This document shows, piece by piece, positions 1 to 6,508 of a stretch of DNA of 64,000 nucleotides. The first letter of the stretch is position 1; every line of letters starts with the position of its first letter. Position numbers and translations under genes: made by a program. Below the pieces are notes generated by a model. That model saw only the letters and a program-made list of their open reading frames with translations, was not told the DNA's origin and ran no database searches. This stretch comes from CAYNJY01 sp964397755 (GTDB lineage: Bacteria > Patescibacteriota > Microgenomatia > UBA10105 > UBA927), in assembly GCA_964397755.1 (NCBI GenBank), contig CAYNJY010000001.1:18533-82532 (forward strand). The letters run 5' to 3'.

Positions 1-1
1 A

Positions 2-412
2 GTCGGCCTTGCCGCGCCGCAGATAAAAGAACCGTGGCGAATCTTTATTACACATCCAAAGGAGAATGACCGTATTCGGGTATTTATCAATCCGGAAATT
101 ATCAAACGCTCACCCGAGGAGACCGACGGTGTGCCGGAGCGTGACAATAAGCTCGAGGGTTGTCTCTCAATACCCAAAGTTTGGGGGCGGGTAAAACGCG
201 CTGTGTCTGTAACGGTTCGTTTCCAAAATGAAAAAGGGTCGGTGAAGGAGGAAAGGTTTACCGGGTTCCTCGCTACGATCATCCAGCACGAAACCGATCA
301 CATAAACGGCATCCTCTTCACCCAGCGTGTGCTGGAGCAAAACGGAAAACTGTATCAGACCGCTCGTGATGCCAAAGGTAAGGAAATTCTCGAGGAGATA
401 TCGCTCTCGTAA
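2..412 (+). CDS. def: Peptide deformylase, 5'-truncated by window edge
   Basis: Removes the N-formyl group from nascent proteins in the cytoplasm. The frame is open from base 2, so the true start lies outside the window. All three family motifs are visible: GLAAPQI (motif I, immediately at the edge), EGCLS (motif II, metal-binding Cys) and HETDH (motif III, the two metal-binding His and the catalytic Glu). About 30 N-terminal residues are missing compared with a usual 150-170 residue enzyme. It lies 28 bases upstream of fmt on the same strand, the classic def-fmt pairing of formylation and deformylation. Identity is sure; only the N-terminus is unknown. Confidence 0.95.
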   Translation, partial: VGLAAPQIKEPWRIFITHPKENDRIRVFINPEIIKRSPEETDGVPERDNKLEGCLSIPKVWGRVKRAVSVTVRFQNEKGSVKEERFTGFLATIIQHETDHINGILFTQRVLEQNGKLYQTARDAKGKEILEEISLS

Positions 413-440
413 AGCTTTTTCTCAATGGAACAATGTAACA

Positions 441-1394
441 ATGACGCGAACCATTGTCTTCTTCGGCTCATTCCAACAGTACTCTGTCCAGGTGCTCGAT
501 GCGCTGATCAAGCACTTTTCTGTCACTGGGGTAGTCACCACGCCTCCCAAACCAGCCGGCCGGCACCTGACGCTTACCCCAACAGAAATCCAGCGTTTTA
601 CCGAAGGCAAAAATATCCCGGTTTTCCCCCTTGACTCACTGGAAAAGGTACCCAACGAGCTTGCCAAACCCGACTTCATTGTGGTTGCTGGCTACGGCAA
701 GCTCATTCCCAACGATTGGTTGAGCTTTCCCAAAATTATGGCGATCAATATGCACGCATCGCTTCTGCCTACATATCGCGGCGGCTTTCCGGCAGAATGG
801 GCGATTCTTCGCGGTGAGGCCCAAACCGGCACGACTCTTGTAAAAATGTCACCGGAGTTTGACAAAGGAGACATCCTCGCCCAAAAGTATATTCCTATCG
901 AACCTTCTGATACGCGGGAAACCCTCTACCGCAAGCTCTACGACCTTGGCACCCAACTCCTCGTTACCTATCTTCCCAAAATCGCAGACCGTACGATCAA
1001 GCCGACACCTCAGCCAGAAGGAAACTTCTTCTACGCCCGCAGGCTCACCCGCGACGACGGCTTTGTGCCTTGGGAGTTCGTGACGAAAGCTATCGAAGGA
1101 CCTTCCGTTCCGTTTTCAACAATACAACACTATACCAATGTAACAATTCTGAAGGCGGCAACGGAGGGCCAAGGGGGCGGAATGATTGACGTGGCAAAAT
1201 GGATCGAAAGAGCGCTCCGGGCGCTCTCTGGTTGGCCGGGAGTCTGGACTACTGTATCAATCAAAGGTGAAGAAAAACGCCTGAAAATTCTTTCTTGTCA
1301 CCTGTCGCCTGTCACCGCTTCACTTGTTCTCGACACCGTTCAGCTCGAAGGGAACATGCCCATGGCCTTTGACCAGGCGGAGCCGCCATTTTGA
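441..1394 (+). CDS. fmt: Methionyl-tRNA formyltransferase
   Basis: Transfers a formyl group from 10-formyl-THF to Met-tRNA(fMet). The N-terminal catalytic domain opens with TRTIVFFGS and carries HASLLPTYRGG near residue 105, the family's formyl-transfer loop; the C-terminal OB-like domain follows. ATG at 441 was chosen because homology begins there; a longer frame reaches back into def but has no homology. The C-terminal domain contains extra residues encoded by an octamer repeat at 1117-1148 and a heptamer repeat at 1296-1316, both read in frame. Length 317 residues, within the family range. Forms a likely operon with def. Confidence 0.95.
   Translation: MTRTIVFFGSFQQYSVQVLDALIKHFSVTGVVTTPPKPAGRHLTLTPTEIQRFTEGKNIPVFPLDSLEKVPNELAKPDFIVVAGYGKLIPNDWLSFPKIMAINMHASLLPTYRGGFPAEWAILRGEAQTGTTLVKMSPEFDKGDILAQKYIPIEPSDTRETLYRKLYDLGTQLLVTYLPKIADRTIKPTPQPEGNFFYARRLTRDDGFVPWEFVTKAIEGPSVPFSTIQHYTNVTILKAATEGQGGGMIDVAKWIERALRALSGWPGVWTTVSIKGEEKRLKILSCHLSPVTASLVLDTVQLEGNMPMAFDQAEPPF
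1117..1148 (+). repeat. Period-8 micro-repeat inside fmt
   Basis: Four imperfect copies of an octamer of the form CAACAATA/TAACAATT lie in frame in the C-terminal domain of fmt and encode residues absent from ordinary Fmt proteins. The same octamer style recurs at 1794, 2228, 9721, 29055 and 60577. Confidence 0.7.
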
Positions 1395-1463
1395 AACGCA
1401 CTGAAGATTTGCCACACCAATTCTCCCTTCGTGTCTTTCGTAAGACCTCCCCCGACTTCCCCC

Positions 1464-1493
1464 TTGACATACCCCATCCCTTTTTACTACGCT
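1464..1493 (+). promoter_or_regulatory. Sigma70-type promoter
   Basis: TTGACA at 1464-1469, an 18-base spacer, and TACGCT at 1488-1493. It is followed by a short leader with a clear AGGAG Shine-Dalgarno just before the ATG at 1514. One of the few genes here with an obvious SD. Confidence 0.65.
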
Positions 1494-1513
1494 AGTGTCT
1501 AAAGGAGACACCC

Positions 1514-1789
1514 ATGGCGAAACGAAAAACCTCGCGTTCGACTTCACAGAGCGTATTCGTGATCAAAGACTTGGCCTCCTGGAACTTCATTATCTTCCTG
1601 GTACTCACGTTTATCCTCCTCGTCATAGTCCTCACCGCCATGAATCGCGTGAGTCTGGACCTTCGCACGCGCGCGCAACTGGGCAACTGCCCCGAACTTT
1701 CCCTTCCACGCGCTGAAGATTGCCCCGGCGGCTGGACCTTCAAACGCGACGCCACAGGATGCCTCGCCTTCCTCTGCGAGGTTAAATAA
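1514..1789 (+). CDS. Small single-pass membrane protein with Cys-rich C-terminus
   Basis: No family recognised with certainty. 91 residues: a basic N-terminus, one hydrophobic helix at about residues 24-43, and an extracytoplasmic tail with four Cys in the pattern CPEL...DCPGGW...DATGC...LC. This spacing resembles antistasin-like or other small disulfide knots, but that is only a visual likeness. The start is fixed by AGGAG about 9 bases upstream and a good promoter. The gene stands alone between fmt and an octamer repeat. Confidence 0.7.
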   Translation: MAKRKTSRSTSQSVFVIKDLASWNFIIFLVLTFILLVIVLTAMNRVSLDLRTRAQLGNCPELSLPRAEDCPGGWTFKRDATGCLAFLCEVK

Positions 1790-1793
1790 CAAT

Positions 1794-1840
1794 TGACAAA
1801 TTGACCAATTGACGAAAGTAACAAATTGACAAGATTGACA
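1794..1840 (+). repeat. Octamer repeat array, left flank of four-helix-bundle gene
   Basis: Units of the form ATTGACAA/ATTGACCA repeat about every 8 bases. The reverse complement of the same motif (ACAAATTGACCAATT) is found at 2228-2275 on the other side of the neighbouring gene, so the gene lies between inverted copies. Confidence 0.75.
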
Positions 1841-1842
1841 AA

Positions 1843-2208
1843 CTAACGACGAGAAGATCGAAGCTTCTTGGATAATCCCCCAAGTTGTTTGGCAATACTT
1901 TCAGCCATTTCTTTTGCCTTTGTACACTGTGGTAAGGAGATGAGTTTGTTGTCTAAAGCAAGATCAAGACAAGCCAAACACTCATTGATTGATTCAAGGG
2001 CGTTTTCAATGTACCTCTTAAAGTCCTTATCGGAGTATTTTGCTGATCCTTCAGCTATATTTAAACATACAGAAAGAGCAGCTCTACGAAGTTGTTCGCC
2101 AAGTTCCCAAAATGATCTCGGAAATGGCCGTGTGAGAGTGATGCATTCTTTATAAAACTGTTTGCTGAGCTGATATACCGGAAACTTGAGGAATCGAAAT
2201 GTTTCCAC
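1843..2208 (-). CDS. Four-helix-bundle protein (S23/IVP, bAvd-like family)
   Basis: 121 residues, almost wholly helical. Typical family sequence: FPVYQLSKQFYKECITL, then LGEQLRRAALSVCLNIAEGSA, then ALESINECLACLDLALD. The family was first described from intervening sequences in 23S rRNA genes and is related to Avd of diversity-generating retroelements; it is thought to bind nucleic acid. No reverse transcriptase, variable repeat or rRNA is seen nearby. The start is a GTG. The gene sits between inverted octamer arrays (1794-1840 and 2228-2275), as if it were a cassette. Family call is firm, function is not. Confidence 0.85.
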   Translation of the reverse strand: METFRFLKFPVYQLSKQFYKECITLTRPFPRSFWELGEQLRRAALSVCLNIAEGSAKYSDKDFKRYIENALESINECLACLDLALDNKLISLPQCTKAKEMAESIAKQLGGLSKKLRSSRR

Positions 2209-2227
2209 GCTGGTTTTAGTCGGATGT

Positions 2228-2275
2228 TAATTTGTTAATTGGTCAATTTGTTAACTGTCAATTTGTCACTTTGTT
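2228..2275 (+). repeat. Octamer repeat array, right flank; encodes the L28 tail
   Basis: Repeats of TTAATTTG/GGTCAATT/TGTCAATT style, inverted relative to the array at 1794-1840. Read on the minus strand it supplies the last residues (about DKLTVNKLTN) and the stop codon of rpmB. Confidence 0.75.
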
Positions 2276-2501
2276 GCATTCGTTCAAGGTCAAATCGAAC
2301 CCGTTTAATACAATTTGTGCATGCCCGAACCCTCCTCATCACTCCGCCAACCGACATGGTCACCCAGTGGAGGTTGGGCTTAAACCCGCGGAGCGTCGTC
2401 GGCGCGCGCTTCTTCCACTGACCTCCGGCGACCCCCACATGGTGAGTGTGCTGACGACCGGCTGATGAATGCTTTCCACAGATATCACAGACGTACGCCA
2501 T
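2235..2501 (-). CDS. rpmB: Large-subunit ribosomal protein bL28
   Basis: Structural protein of the 50S subunit. Starts with the canonical MAYVCDICGK, carries the two CxxC pairs (CDIC and CTNC) of zinc-type L28, and the conserved core RGFKPNLHWV. The ATG at 2501 fits family N-termini better than one three codons upstream. The normal L28 ends near KRV; here about 20 extra residues follow, of which the last ten are translated from an octamer repeat array. Stands alone, not in a ribosomal operon. Confidence 0.93.
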   Translation of the reverse strand: MAYVCDICGKHSSAGRQHTHHVGVAGGQWKKRAPTTLRGFKPNLHWVTMSVGGVMRRVRACTNCIKRVRFDLERMQQSDKLTVNKLTN

Positions 2502-2610
2502 AGGACACATGTAAAATCTAAACTTTATAAAATAATGCGTGAACAGTGTGAGGTTACACGTTGCACGTTTCAGGTTTAAAGTTCGTTTCTGATGCCGTAT
2601 ACTATATCAT

Positions 2611-3270
2611 ATGCTTCATGAACTCTTCAACAGTCCCATCGCCTTTCTTTTTTGGCTGATAGCCTTAGTCGTCGCCATCACCATCCACGAGTTCGCCCAC
2701 GCGTATCTTGCCGATCGCTTAGGCGACCCGACGCCGCGGCTCCAGGGCCGGCTCACCTTAAATCCGATGGCGCACCTGGATCCATTGGGCACGATCATGC
2801 TTCTGATCGCCCGCTTCGGCTGGGGCAAGCCGGTCGTCTTTGACCCGTTTAACCTGCGCCATCCTCGCCGCGACGCGGCGATCATCTCCCTGGCCGGCCC
2901 CGCGTCAAATCTCGCGCTTGCCAGTGTCTGCTCATTGTTGCTGCACCTTGTCTCAAGCTCTCAGTTCCTATCAGTTACTATAAGTTCCTACGTACTCTCT
3001 GCTTTCCTTACGAGTCTTATCACCCTCAACGTGGTGCTTGCGGTTTTTAATCTCGTCCCCATCCATCCTTTAGATGGCTTTAAAATCGTCGGAGGCATAT
3101 TGCCAAGTGAGTACGCAAAGCAGTGGTACGAGCTCGAGCCCTACGGGATGATCTTCCTCATCTTCTTAATTTTTCCAATTTTCGGCGGCCCCTCTCCTAT
3201 CAGCCAACTCATCTCGCCGATCATCAACTTCCTCCTCCATCTCCTACTTTCAAGCTTCTCTTTTGTCTAA
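2611..3270 (+). CDS. Site-2 protease family membrane metallopeptidase (M50, YwhC-like)
   Basis: Intramembrane zinc protease. HEFAH (HExxH) lies at about residue 27 in the first hydrophobic segment, followed by the family signature GRLTLNPMAHLDPLGT; the third zinc ligand is in NLVPIHPLDG. Five or six hydrophobic segments, 219 residues. A TATACT box lies 7 bases before the ATG, suggesting a leaderless message. Bases 2961-2990 are three 10-base repeats (TCAGTTCCTA type) that add ten residues in the loop between two membrane helices. Substrate unknown. Confidence 0.92.
   Translation: MLHELFNSPIAFLFWLIALVVAITIHEFAHAYLADRLGDPTPRLQGRLTLNPMAHLDPLGTIMLLIARFGWGKPVVFDPFNLRHPRRDAAIISLAGPASNLALASVCSLLLHLVSSSQFLSVTISSYVLSAFLTSLITLNVVLAVFNLVPIHPLDGFKIVGGILPSEYAKQWYELEPYGMIFLIFLIFPIFGGPSPISQLISPIINFLLHLLLSSFSFV
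2961..2990 (+). repeat. Three tandem 10-mers in frame in the site-2 protease
   Basis: TCAGTTCCTA, TCAGTTACTA, TAAGTTCCTA follow each other exactly, 30 bases in all, so the frame is kept. They lie in a loop that varies in length in the family. Confidence 0.7.
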
Positions 3271-3284
3271 AAAAAACCCACCGC

Positions 3285-3314
3285 TTGACAAACTTCACGT
3301 GTCTGTCCTACGAT
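3285..3314 (+). promoter_or_regulatory. Promoter of the structured RNA
   Basis: TTGACA at 3285-3290, an 18-base spacer and TACGAT at 3309-3314; predicted transcription start at about 3320-3322, exactly where the closing helix of the RNA begins. Confidence 0.7.
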
Positions 3315-3320
3315 ACATAC

Positions 3321-3487
3321 GCCCGTGTGGAGTTGAAGCCTATTTTCCTCCACAAGTTCAAACACAATGAGGTATCCCTTTTTTCTACGTAGAAAGAGGG
3401 GAAACAGGGCCAAGTCTCTCCGATGCCTTGGTATCGGAGGCAGCCCTTCCGATTTAAATCAGTCGGGGAAAATGCTTCAACTTACGG
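3321..3487 (+). ncRNA. Structured RNA of about 167 nt with closed terminal helix
   Basis: The 5' end (GCCCGU, then AGUUGAAGC) pairs with the 3' end (GCUUCAACU, then ACGGGC) to make a 15-bp helix with a small bulge. Inside are at least three hairpins: one around CTACGTAG near 3390, CTCCGAT/ATCGGAG near 3420-3442, and one around GATTTAAATC near 3452. A good promoter starts exactly at the helix. Size and closed ends recall 6S RNA, but the many branches do not fit a 6S rod, and I see no SRP, RNase P or tmRNA signature. It has no coding frame. Could be a divergent known RNA or a new one. Confidence 0.6.
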
Positions 3488-3529
3488 GCGAACTTATACT
3501 TCTTGACCTCTCTTGACTACTCCAAAGTT

Positions 3530-3558
3530 TTGCGGTTCCCTAGTCCCTCTGATAAAAT
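3530..3558 (+). promoter_or_regulatory. Promoter of the tRNA-Thr nest
   Basis: TTGCGG at 3530-3535, 17-base spacer, TAAAAT at 3553-3558; predicted start at about 3565, just before the first tRNA base at 3572. Confidence 0.55.
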
Positions 3559-3643
3559 GAATTGGTTAATGGCCTCCATAGCTCAACGGCAGCCCGTAAA
3601 AATTGCAAAGCAATTTTCAGGGTAAAAGCAACGGTTTTGTCCC

Positions 3644-3695
3644 AGAAGTATCTCGCTCTGATATAATCAGAGCGTAGAACTTCGGGATCCCGTAC
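3644..3695 (+). repeat. Palindromic element A (conserved ends, variable core)
   Basis: Begins AGAAGTAT and ends AACTTCGGGATCCCGTAC. The same ends, with the same spacing but a different core, occur at 47143-47195 beside tRNA-Pro. Here the core is a hairpin CGCTCTGAT/ATCAGAGCG. Confidence 0.7.
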
Positions 3696-3701
3696 ATTTA
3701 C

Positions 3702-3773
3702 GCCGACGTAGCTCAACGGTTGAGCAGCGCTTTTGTAAAGCGAAGGTTGGAGGTTCAAATCCTCTCGTCGGCT
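3702..3773 (+). tRNA. tRNA-Thr(UGU)
   Basis: Acceptor GCCGACG pairs with CGTCGGC; D-stem GCTC/GAGC; anticodon loop TTTGTAA (UGU); T-arm GGAGG TTCAAAT CCTCT; no encoded CCA. One mismatch at the top of the anticodon stem. It lies entirely inside the anticodon-loop insertion of the split tRNA-Thr. Confidence 0.92.
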
Positions 3774-3862
3774 CACAAGGAAAAGACGTCGGCTAAATGG
3801 TACTGGGATAAACCGCTGATGACAGTTCGATTCTGTCTGGAGGCTCACAGCGACAAGCACGA

Positions 3863-4171
3863 TCAGAGGATATTCTTTTCTCCCTTCGTCCCCTTGAGGA
3901 GTTTGCGAAGGCCGCCGAAAGCTTTGAGATTTAGTTTATACAGCATCCAGCGCCGCTCTTTTTCCTTTACCACCCAGCCTGCCTTGAGCATCTCCCGAAG
4001 GTGATGGCTGATGAGGTTCGGAGGAAGGTTGAGGTGGATCGCCAGATCCCTCGGCCACATCGGCTCATGGGCGAGGAGGTAGAGGATCGCGAGCCGATGC
4101 GGATGGTCAACACCCCGTAGTCGTTTTGCATACGGAAGTACTTTATTGTGGAGTCGCTTACCTGTAAGCAT
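3863..4171 (-). CDS. ArsR-type winged-helix regulator
   Basis: About 102 residues, cytoplasmic DNA-binding protein. DHPHRLAILYLLAHEPMWP begins the first helices, LAIHLNLPPNLISHHLREM is the helix-turn-helix with recognition helix, and KEKERRWMLYKLN forms the wing, as in ArsR proteins. I see no Cys-rich metal site (no CxC in the recognition helix), so the signal is unknown. ATG at 4171 was chosen because any longer frame would run into tRNA-Tyr, whose 3' end is 16 bases upstream. Confidence 0.82.
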   Translation of the reverse strand: MLTGKRLHNKVLPYAKRLRGVDHPHRLAILYLLAHEPMWPRDLAIHLNLPPNLISHHLREMLKAGWVVKEKERRWMLYKLNLKAFGGLRKLLKGTKGEKNIL

Positions 4172-4186
4172 ACAGTTCTGTGCTTG

Positions 4187-4271
4187 TGCTGCGGGGAAGA
4201 TTCGAACTTCCGTAGCCCTTTCGGGCGCCAGATTTACAGTCTGGACCGATTGTCCACTCCGGCACCGCAGC
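4187..4271 (-). tRNA. tRNA-Tyr(GUA)
   Basis: 85 nt with a long variable arm. Acceptor GCTGCGG/CCGCAGC, anticodon stem CCAGA/TCTGG with loop CTGTAAA (GUA), T-arm GGAAG TTCGAAT CTTCC. No encoded CCA. Upstream of the ArsR-like gene on the same strand. Confidence 0.95.
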
Positions 4272-4317
4272 CCCGGCATCTCGGCGTGTTTCCCATTATA
4301 CCCGAAGACATTCCCTC

Positions 4318-4347
4318 TTGCATCCAGCCCAACCAACTCTATATACT
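4318..4347 (+). promoter_or_regulatory. Promoter close to ATG
   Basis: TTGCAT at 4318-4323, 18-base spacer, TATACT at 4342-4347, then only 8 bases to the ATG at 4356, so the message should be leaderless or nearly so. Confidence 0.65.
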
Positions 4348-4355
4348 TGTGGTCG

Positions 4356-4847
4356 ATGGAAGAACGAAAGAACTCAGAAACCACCAGCAAGAGCTCACAG
4401 ACTGCTCTCACTCTCGGCATTGTTGTCTTTGTTGCGATCGTCGTGGCAGGAGTTATCCTCCGCCCGAAAACTTTTCAAACAGTCACCCCTGTCCCAATAC
4501 CGATACCCACGCCCGGCCCGATCACCGGCTTGGGATGCGAGAATCAGTACTACAATACCAAAATCGGCTTTGCCGAGTATTACCTGTCTGTCGAAGGTGT
4601 TGACGTAGCACCGGCCAAAGAGGTGACCTGCAATTTTTCGGCCAAAGTCGGCGATAAGGTCGTCGGGAAAGCCACTGTCAAAAGCCCGCTCACCGATAGC
4701 CCTGCCCGCTCCGGCGCGACCTTCCGCTGCACGACGCAAGCGCTTGCCCTCAACCCGAGCGTCGCGACCGTCATTGACGTCGGCCTCAAAGACGACACTG
4801 ACGCGACCGCCTCCTGCTCGGCCGCCTTCAGCTTCCCCGCGCCCTAA
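4356..4847 (+). CDS. Membrane-anchored extracytoplasmic protein, family unknown
   Basis: 163 residues. A charged N-terminus, one hydrophobic helix at about residues 19-37, a Pro-rich linker (PVPIPIPTPGP), then a soluble domain with three Cys and an overall beta-rich look. This TM-plus-proline-linker design is common for anchored surface proteins in CPR genomes. The ATG follows a strong promoter directly. It is 9 bases upstream of the DUF47 gene on the same strand and could share its transcript. Confidence 0.7.
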   Translation: MEERKNSETTSKSSQTALTLGIVVFVAIVVAGVILRPKTFQTVTPVPIPIPTPGPITGLGCENQYYNTKIGFAEYYLSVEGVDVAPAKEVTCNFSAKVGDKVVGKATVKSPLTDSPARSGATFRCTTQALALNPSVATVIDVGLKDDTDATASCSAAFSFPAP

Positions 4848-4856
4848 CCACACCGC

Positions 4857-5483
4857 ATGAACCTCTTCCCCAAAAATCCAAAGTTCTTCGATATGTTTGA
4901 GGAACTCACGGCTACTATTCATACAGGCGGTATGCTTCTTGCCAAAGCCAGGCTCCGATCCTCATCAAGCAACCGCTTGGCCAAAGAGCTCGCCCGGCTA
5001 GAGCACGATGCCGACACCATCTGCCACCATATCAACCGCGAGGCAGAATCTACCTTTATCACGCCACTTGACCGTGAAGATTTGCATGCGCTCGCCAAAA
5101 ACCTCGACAACATCCTCGACCTTATCGAAGATGTTGCCTCAAAAATCGTCATCTACAACGGCCTCTCTCAAAGTACCACGTACTTCCATAAATTTACGAA
5201 CGTCATTCAAGAAGCTACCTCCGTGGTTGATGCGCTCGTCGGGTTGTTGCGCTTTCGTGACAAACATGTCGCCAAAATGAAAAAGGCGATCGTTGCGATT
5301 CACACGCTTGAACACCGCGGCGACGAGCTGATCCGTCTGGCGCTGCGGGAGTTATTTCGTAAGCAACGGTCAGCTGTTGCCGTCATCAAGTGGAAAGATC
5401 TCTACGAGACGCTCGAAGAAGTCCTGGATGAGTGCGAAGGGGTCGCCGATGTAGTCGAAGAAATTATGATTAAAAATTTTTGA
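4857..5483 (+). CDS. DUF47/PhoU-like phosphate transport accessory protein
   Basis: 208 residues, all helical; begins MNLFPKNPKFFDMFEELT, the typical N-terminus of the TIGR00153/DUF47 family, with repeated helical acidic motifs (EHDADTICHHINRE, EHRGDELIRLALRELF, LEEVLDECEGVADVVEEIM) thought to bind metal clusters. The family sits beside Pit transporters and probably regulates them. Here it directly precedes the pit gene, with stop and next start about 30 bases apart. Confidence 0.92.
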   Translation: MNLFPKNPKFFDMFEELTATIHTGGMLLAKARLRSSSSNRLAKELARLEHDADTICHHINREAESTFITPLDREDLHALAKNLDNILDLIEDVASKIVIYNGLSQSTTYFHKFTNVIQEATSVVDALVGLLRFRDKHVAKMKKAIVAIHTLEHRGDELIRLALRELFRKQRSAVAVIKWKDLYETLEEVLDECEGVADVVEEIMIKNF

Positions 5484-5512
5484 GGAGCCGCCAACGGCGG
5501 ATAACCTATTCT

Positions 5513-6508
5513 ATGCCAGCACTCTCGCCGCTTCTCCTCGTTGTCCTTTTCCTCATTCTCTGGGCGGAATTTGTCAACGGCTGGACCGACGCGCCCAATG
5601 CCATCGCCACGGTCGTTTCGACCCGAGTCATGTCTCCCAGGCGAGCCGTGGTTCTGGCAACGATTCTCAATATTGCCGGCGCCTTCTCCGGCACAGCGGT
5701 AGCTTCAACCATCGCCACAGGGATCGTCCAACCAGAGGCCATCAACCTCTACACTGTCGCGGCGGCCATGATCGGCATCATTTTTTGGAGTACTCTTGCT
5801 TGGAAGTATGGGCTGCCCACCAGCGAAAGCCACGCCCTCATTTCGGGGCTTGCCGGCGCTGGTCTGGCTGCAGCCGGGCCGAACGTTCTCCTGGTTGAGG
5901 GATGGAAAAAGGTCGGGATCGGCCTTTTATTTTCAACATTTTTAGGCTACGGCCTCGCCTATTTCCTGTTTCTGGCAATCACCTGGATTTTTCAAAGGGT
6001 GCCGATTAGCCGGGTCCGGCGCACCTTTGGTCGGCTCCAGATGTTCTCGGCGGCGTTCATGGCCTACGGCCACGGCAGTAACGACGGCCAAAAATTTATC
6101 GGCGCGTTTTCCCTAGCATTGCTTCTGGGAGGTGTCACCCAAGAATTTGTTGTACCCAACTGGGTGATCCTTCTATGTGCGGGAGTGATGGGTATCGGCA
6201 CCTCAATCGGCGGCTGGCGCATCATCAAAACCATGGGCCTTCGGCTCACGAAACTCGAACCGCAACACGGCTTTGCCGCCGAAACCGCGGCAGCGATAGC
6301 CATTGAACTTGCCTCTCGGACCGGCATCCCGCTTTCAACCACGCACACAATTAATACTTCAATTATGGGCGTTGGCTCGGCGCAAAGAAGGAGCGGCGTT
6401 CGCTGGACCGTCGCCAGAAGTATCGTCGTGACGTGGATTCTCACGTTCCCGATCTGTGGCCTTATCTCCTACGCCGTCACGAAACTCCTCATGGCAGTAA
6501 CTTCATAG
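5513..6508 (+). CDS. pit: Inorganic phosphate transporter, PiT family
   Basis: Integral membrane symporter for phosphate. Both family signatures are seen: GWTDAPNAIATVVSTRVM near the N-terminus and GHGSNDGQKFIGAF in the second half, each with the conserved Asn-Asp region. About 10 membrane helices in 331 residues. ATG at 5513 is the first with homology; a TTG overlapping the upstream stop (5480) is possible and would allow translational coupling with DUF47. The 3' end overlaps the convergent hydrolase gene by 20 bases. Confidence 0.95.
   Translation: MPALSPLLLVVLFLILWAEFVNGWTDAPNAIATVVSTRVMSPRRAVVLATILNIAGAFSGTAVASTIATGIVQPEAINLYTVAAAMIGIIFWSTLAWKYGLPTSESHALISGLAGAGLAAAGPNVLLVEGWKKVGIGLLFSTFLGYGLAYFLFLAITWIFQRVPISRVRRTFGRLQMFSAAFMAYGHGSNDGQKFIGAFSLALLLGGVTQEFVVPNWVILLCAGVMGIGTSIGGWRIIKTMGLRLTKLEPQHGFAAETAAAIAIELASRTGIPLSTTHTINTSIMGVGSAQRRSGVRWTVARSIVVTWILTFPICGLISYAVTKLLMAVTS

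Larger units (their letters stand above)
3572..3845 (+). pseudogene. tRNA-Thr(UGU) split by two insertions, one carrying another tRNA
   Basis: Three pieces join to a normal 71-nt tRNA: 3572-3592 (acceptor GCCTCCA plus half D-arm), 3627-3640 (rest of D-arm and 5' anticodon arm) and 3810-3845 (3' anticodon arm, T-arm GACAG/CTGTC, acceptor TGGAGGC, discriminator T). Joined, the anticodon loop reads TTTGTAA, i.e. UGU. Insertion 1 (3593-3626) is a hairpin AAAATTGC/GCAATTTT in the D-loop. Insertion 2 (3641-3809) has inverted ends TCCCAG/CTGGGA that extend the anticodon stem, a palindromic repeat, and an entire tRNA-Thr(UGU). Stems are perfectly kept. Either a recent pseudogene or a tRNA matured by an unknown removal step; too small for a usual group I intron. 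Confidence 0.7.

Noticed and set aside
1843..2208. Part of a diversity-generating retroelement
   Set aside because: No reverse transcriptase or template/variable repeats are in the window.
3641..3809. Group I intron in tRNA-Thr
   Set aside because: Only 169 bases, 72 of which are a tRNA; none of the intron core helices is seen. The D-loop insert also argues against it.
4395..4922. Minus-strand frame opposite the anchored protein
   Set aside because: Gly/Arg/Ala-rich shadow; the plus-strand gene has a promoter, membrane helix and linker.
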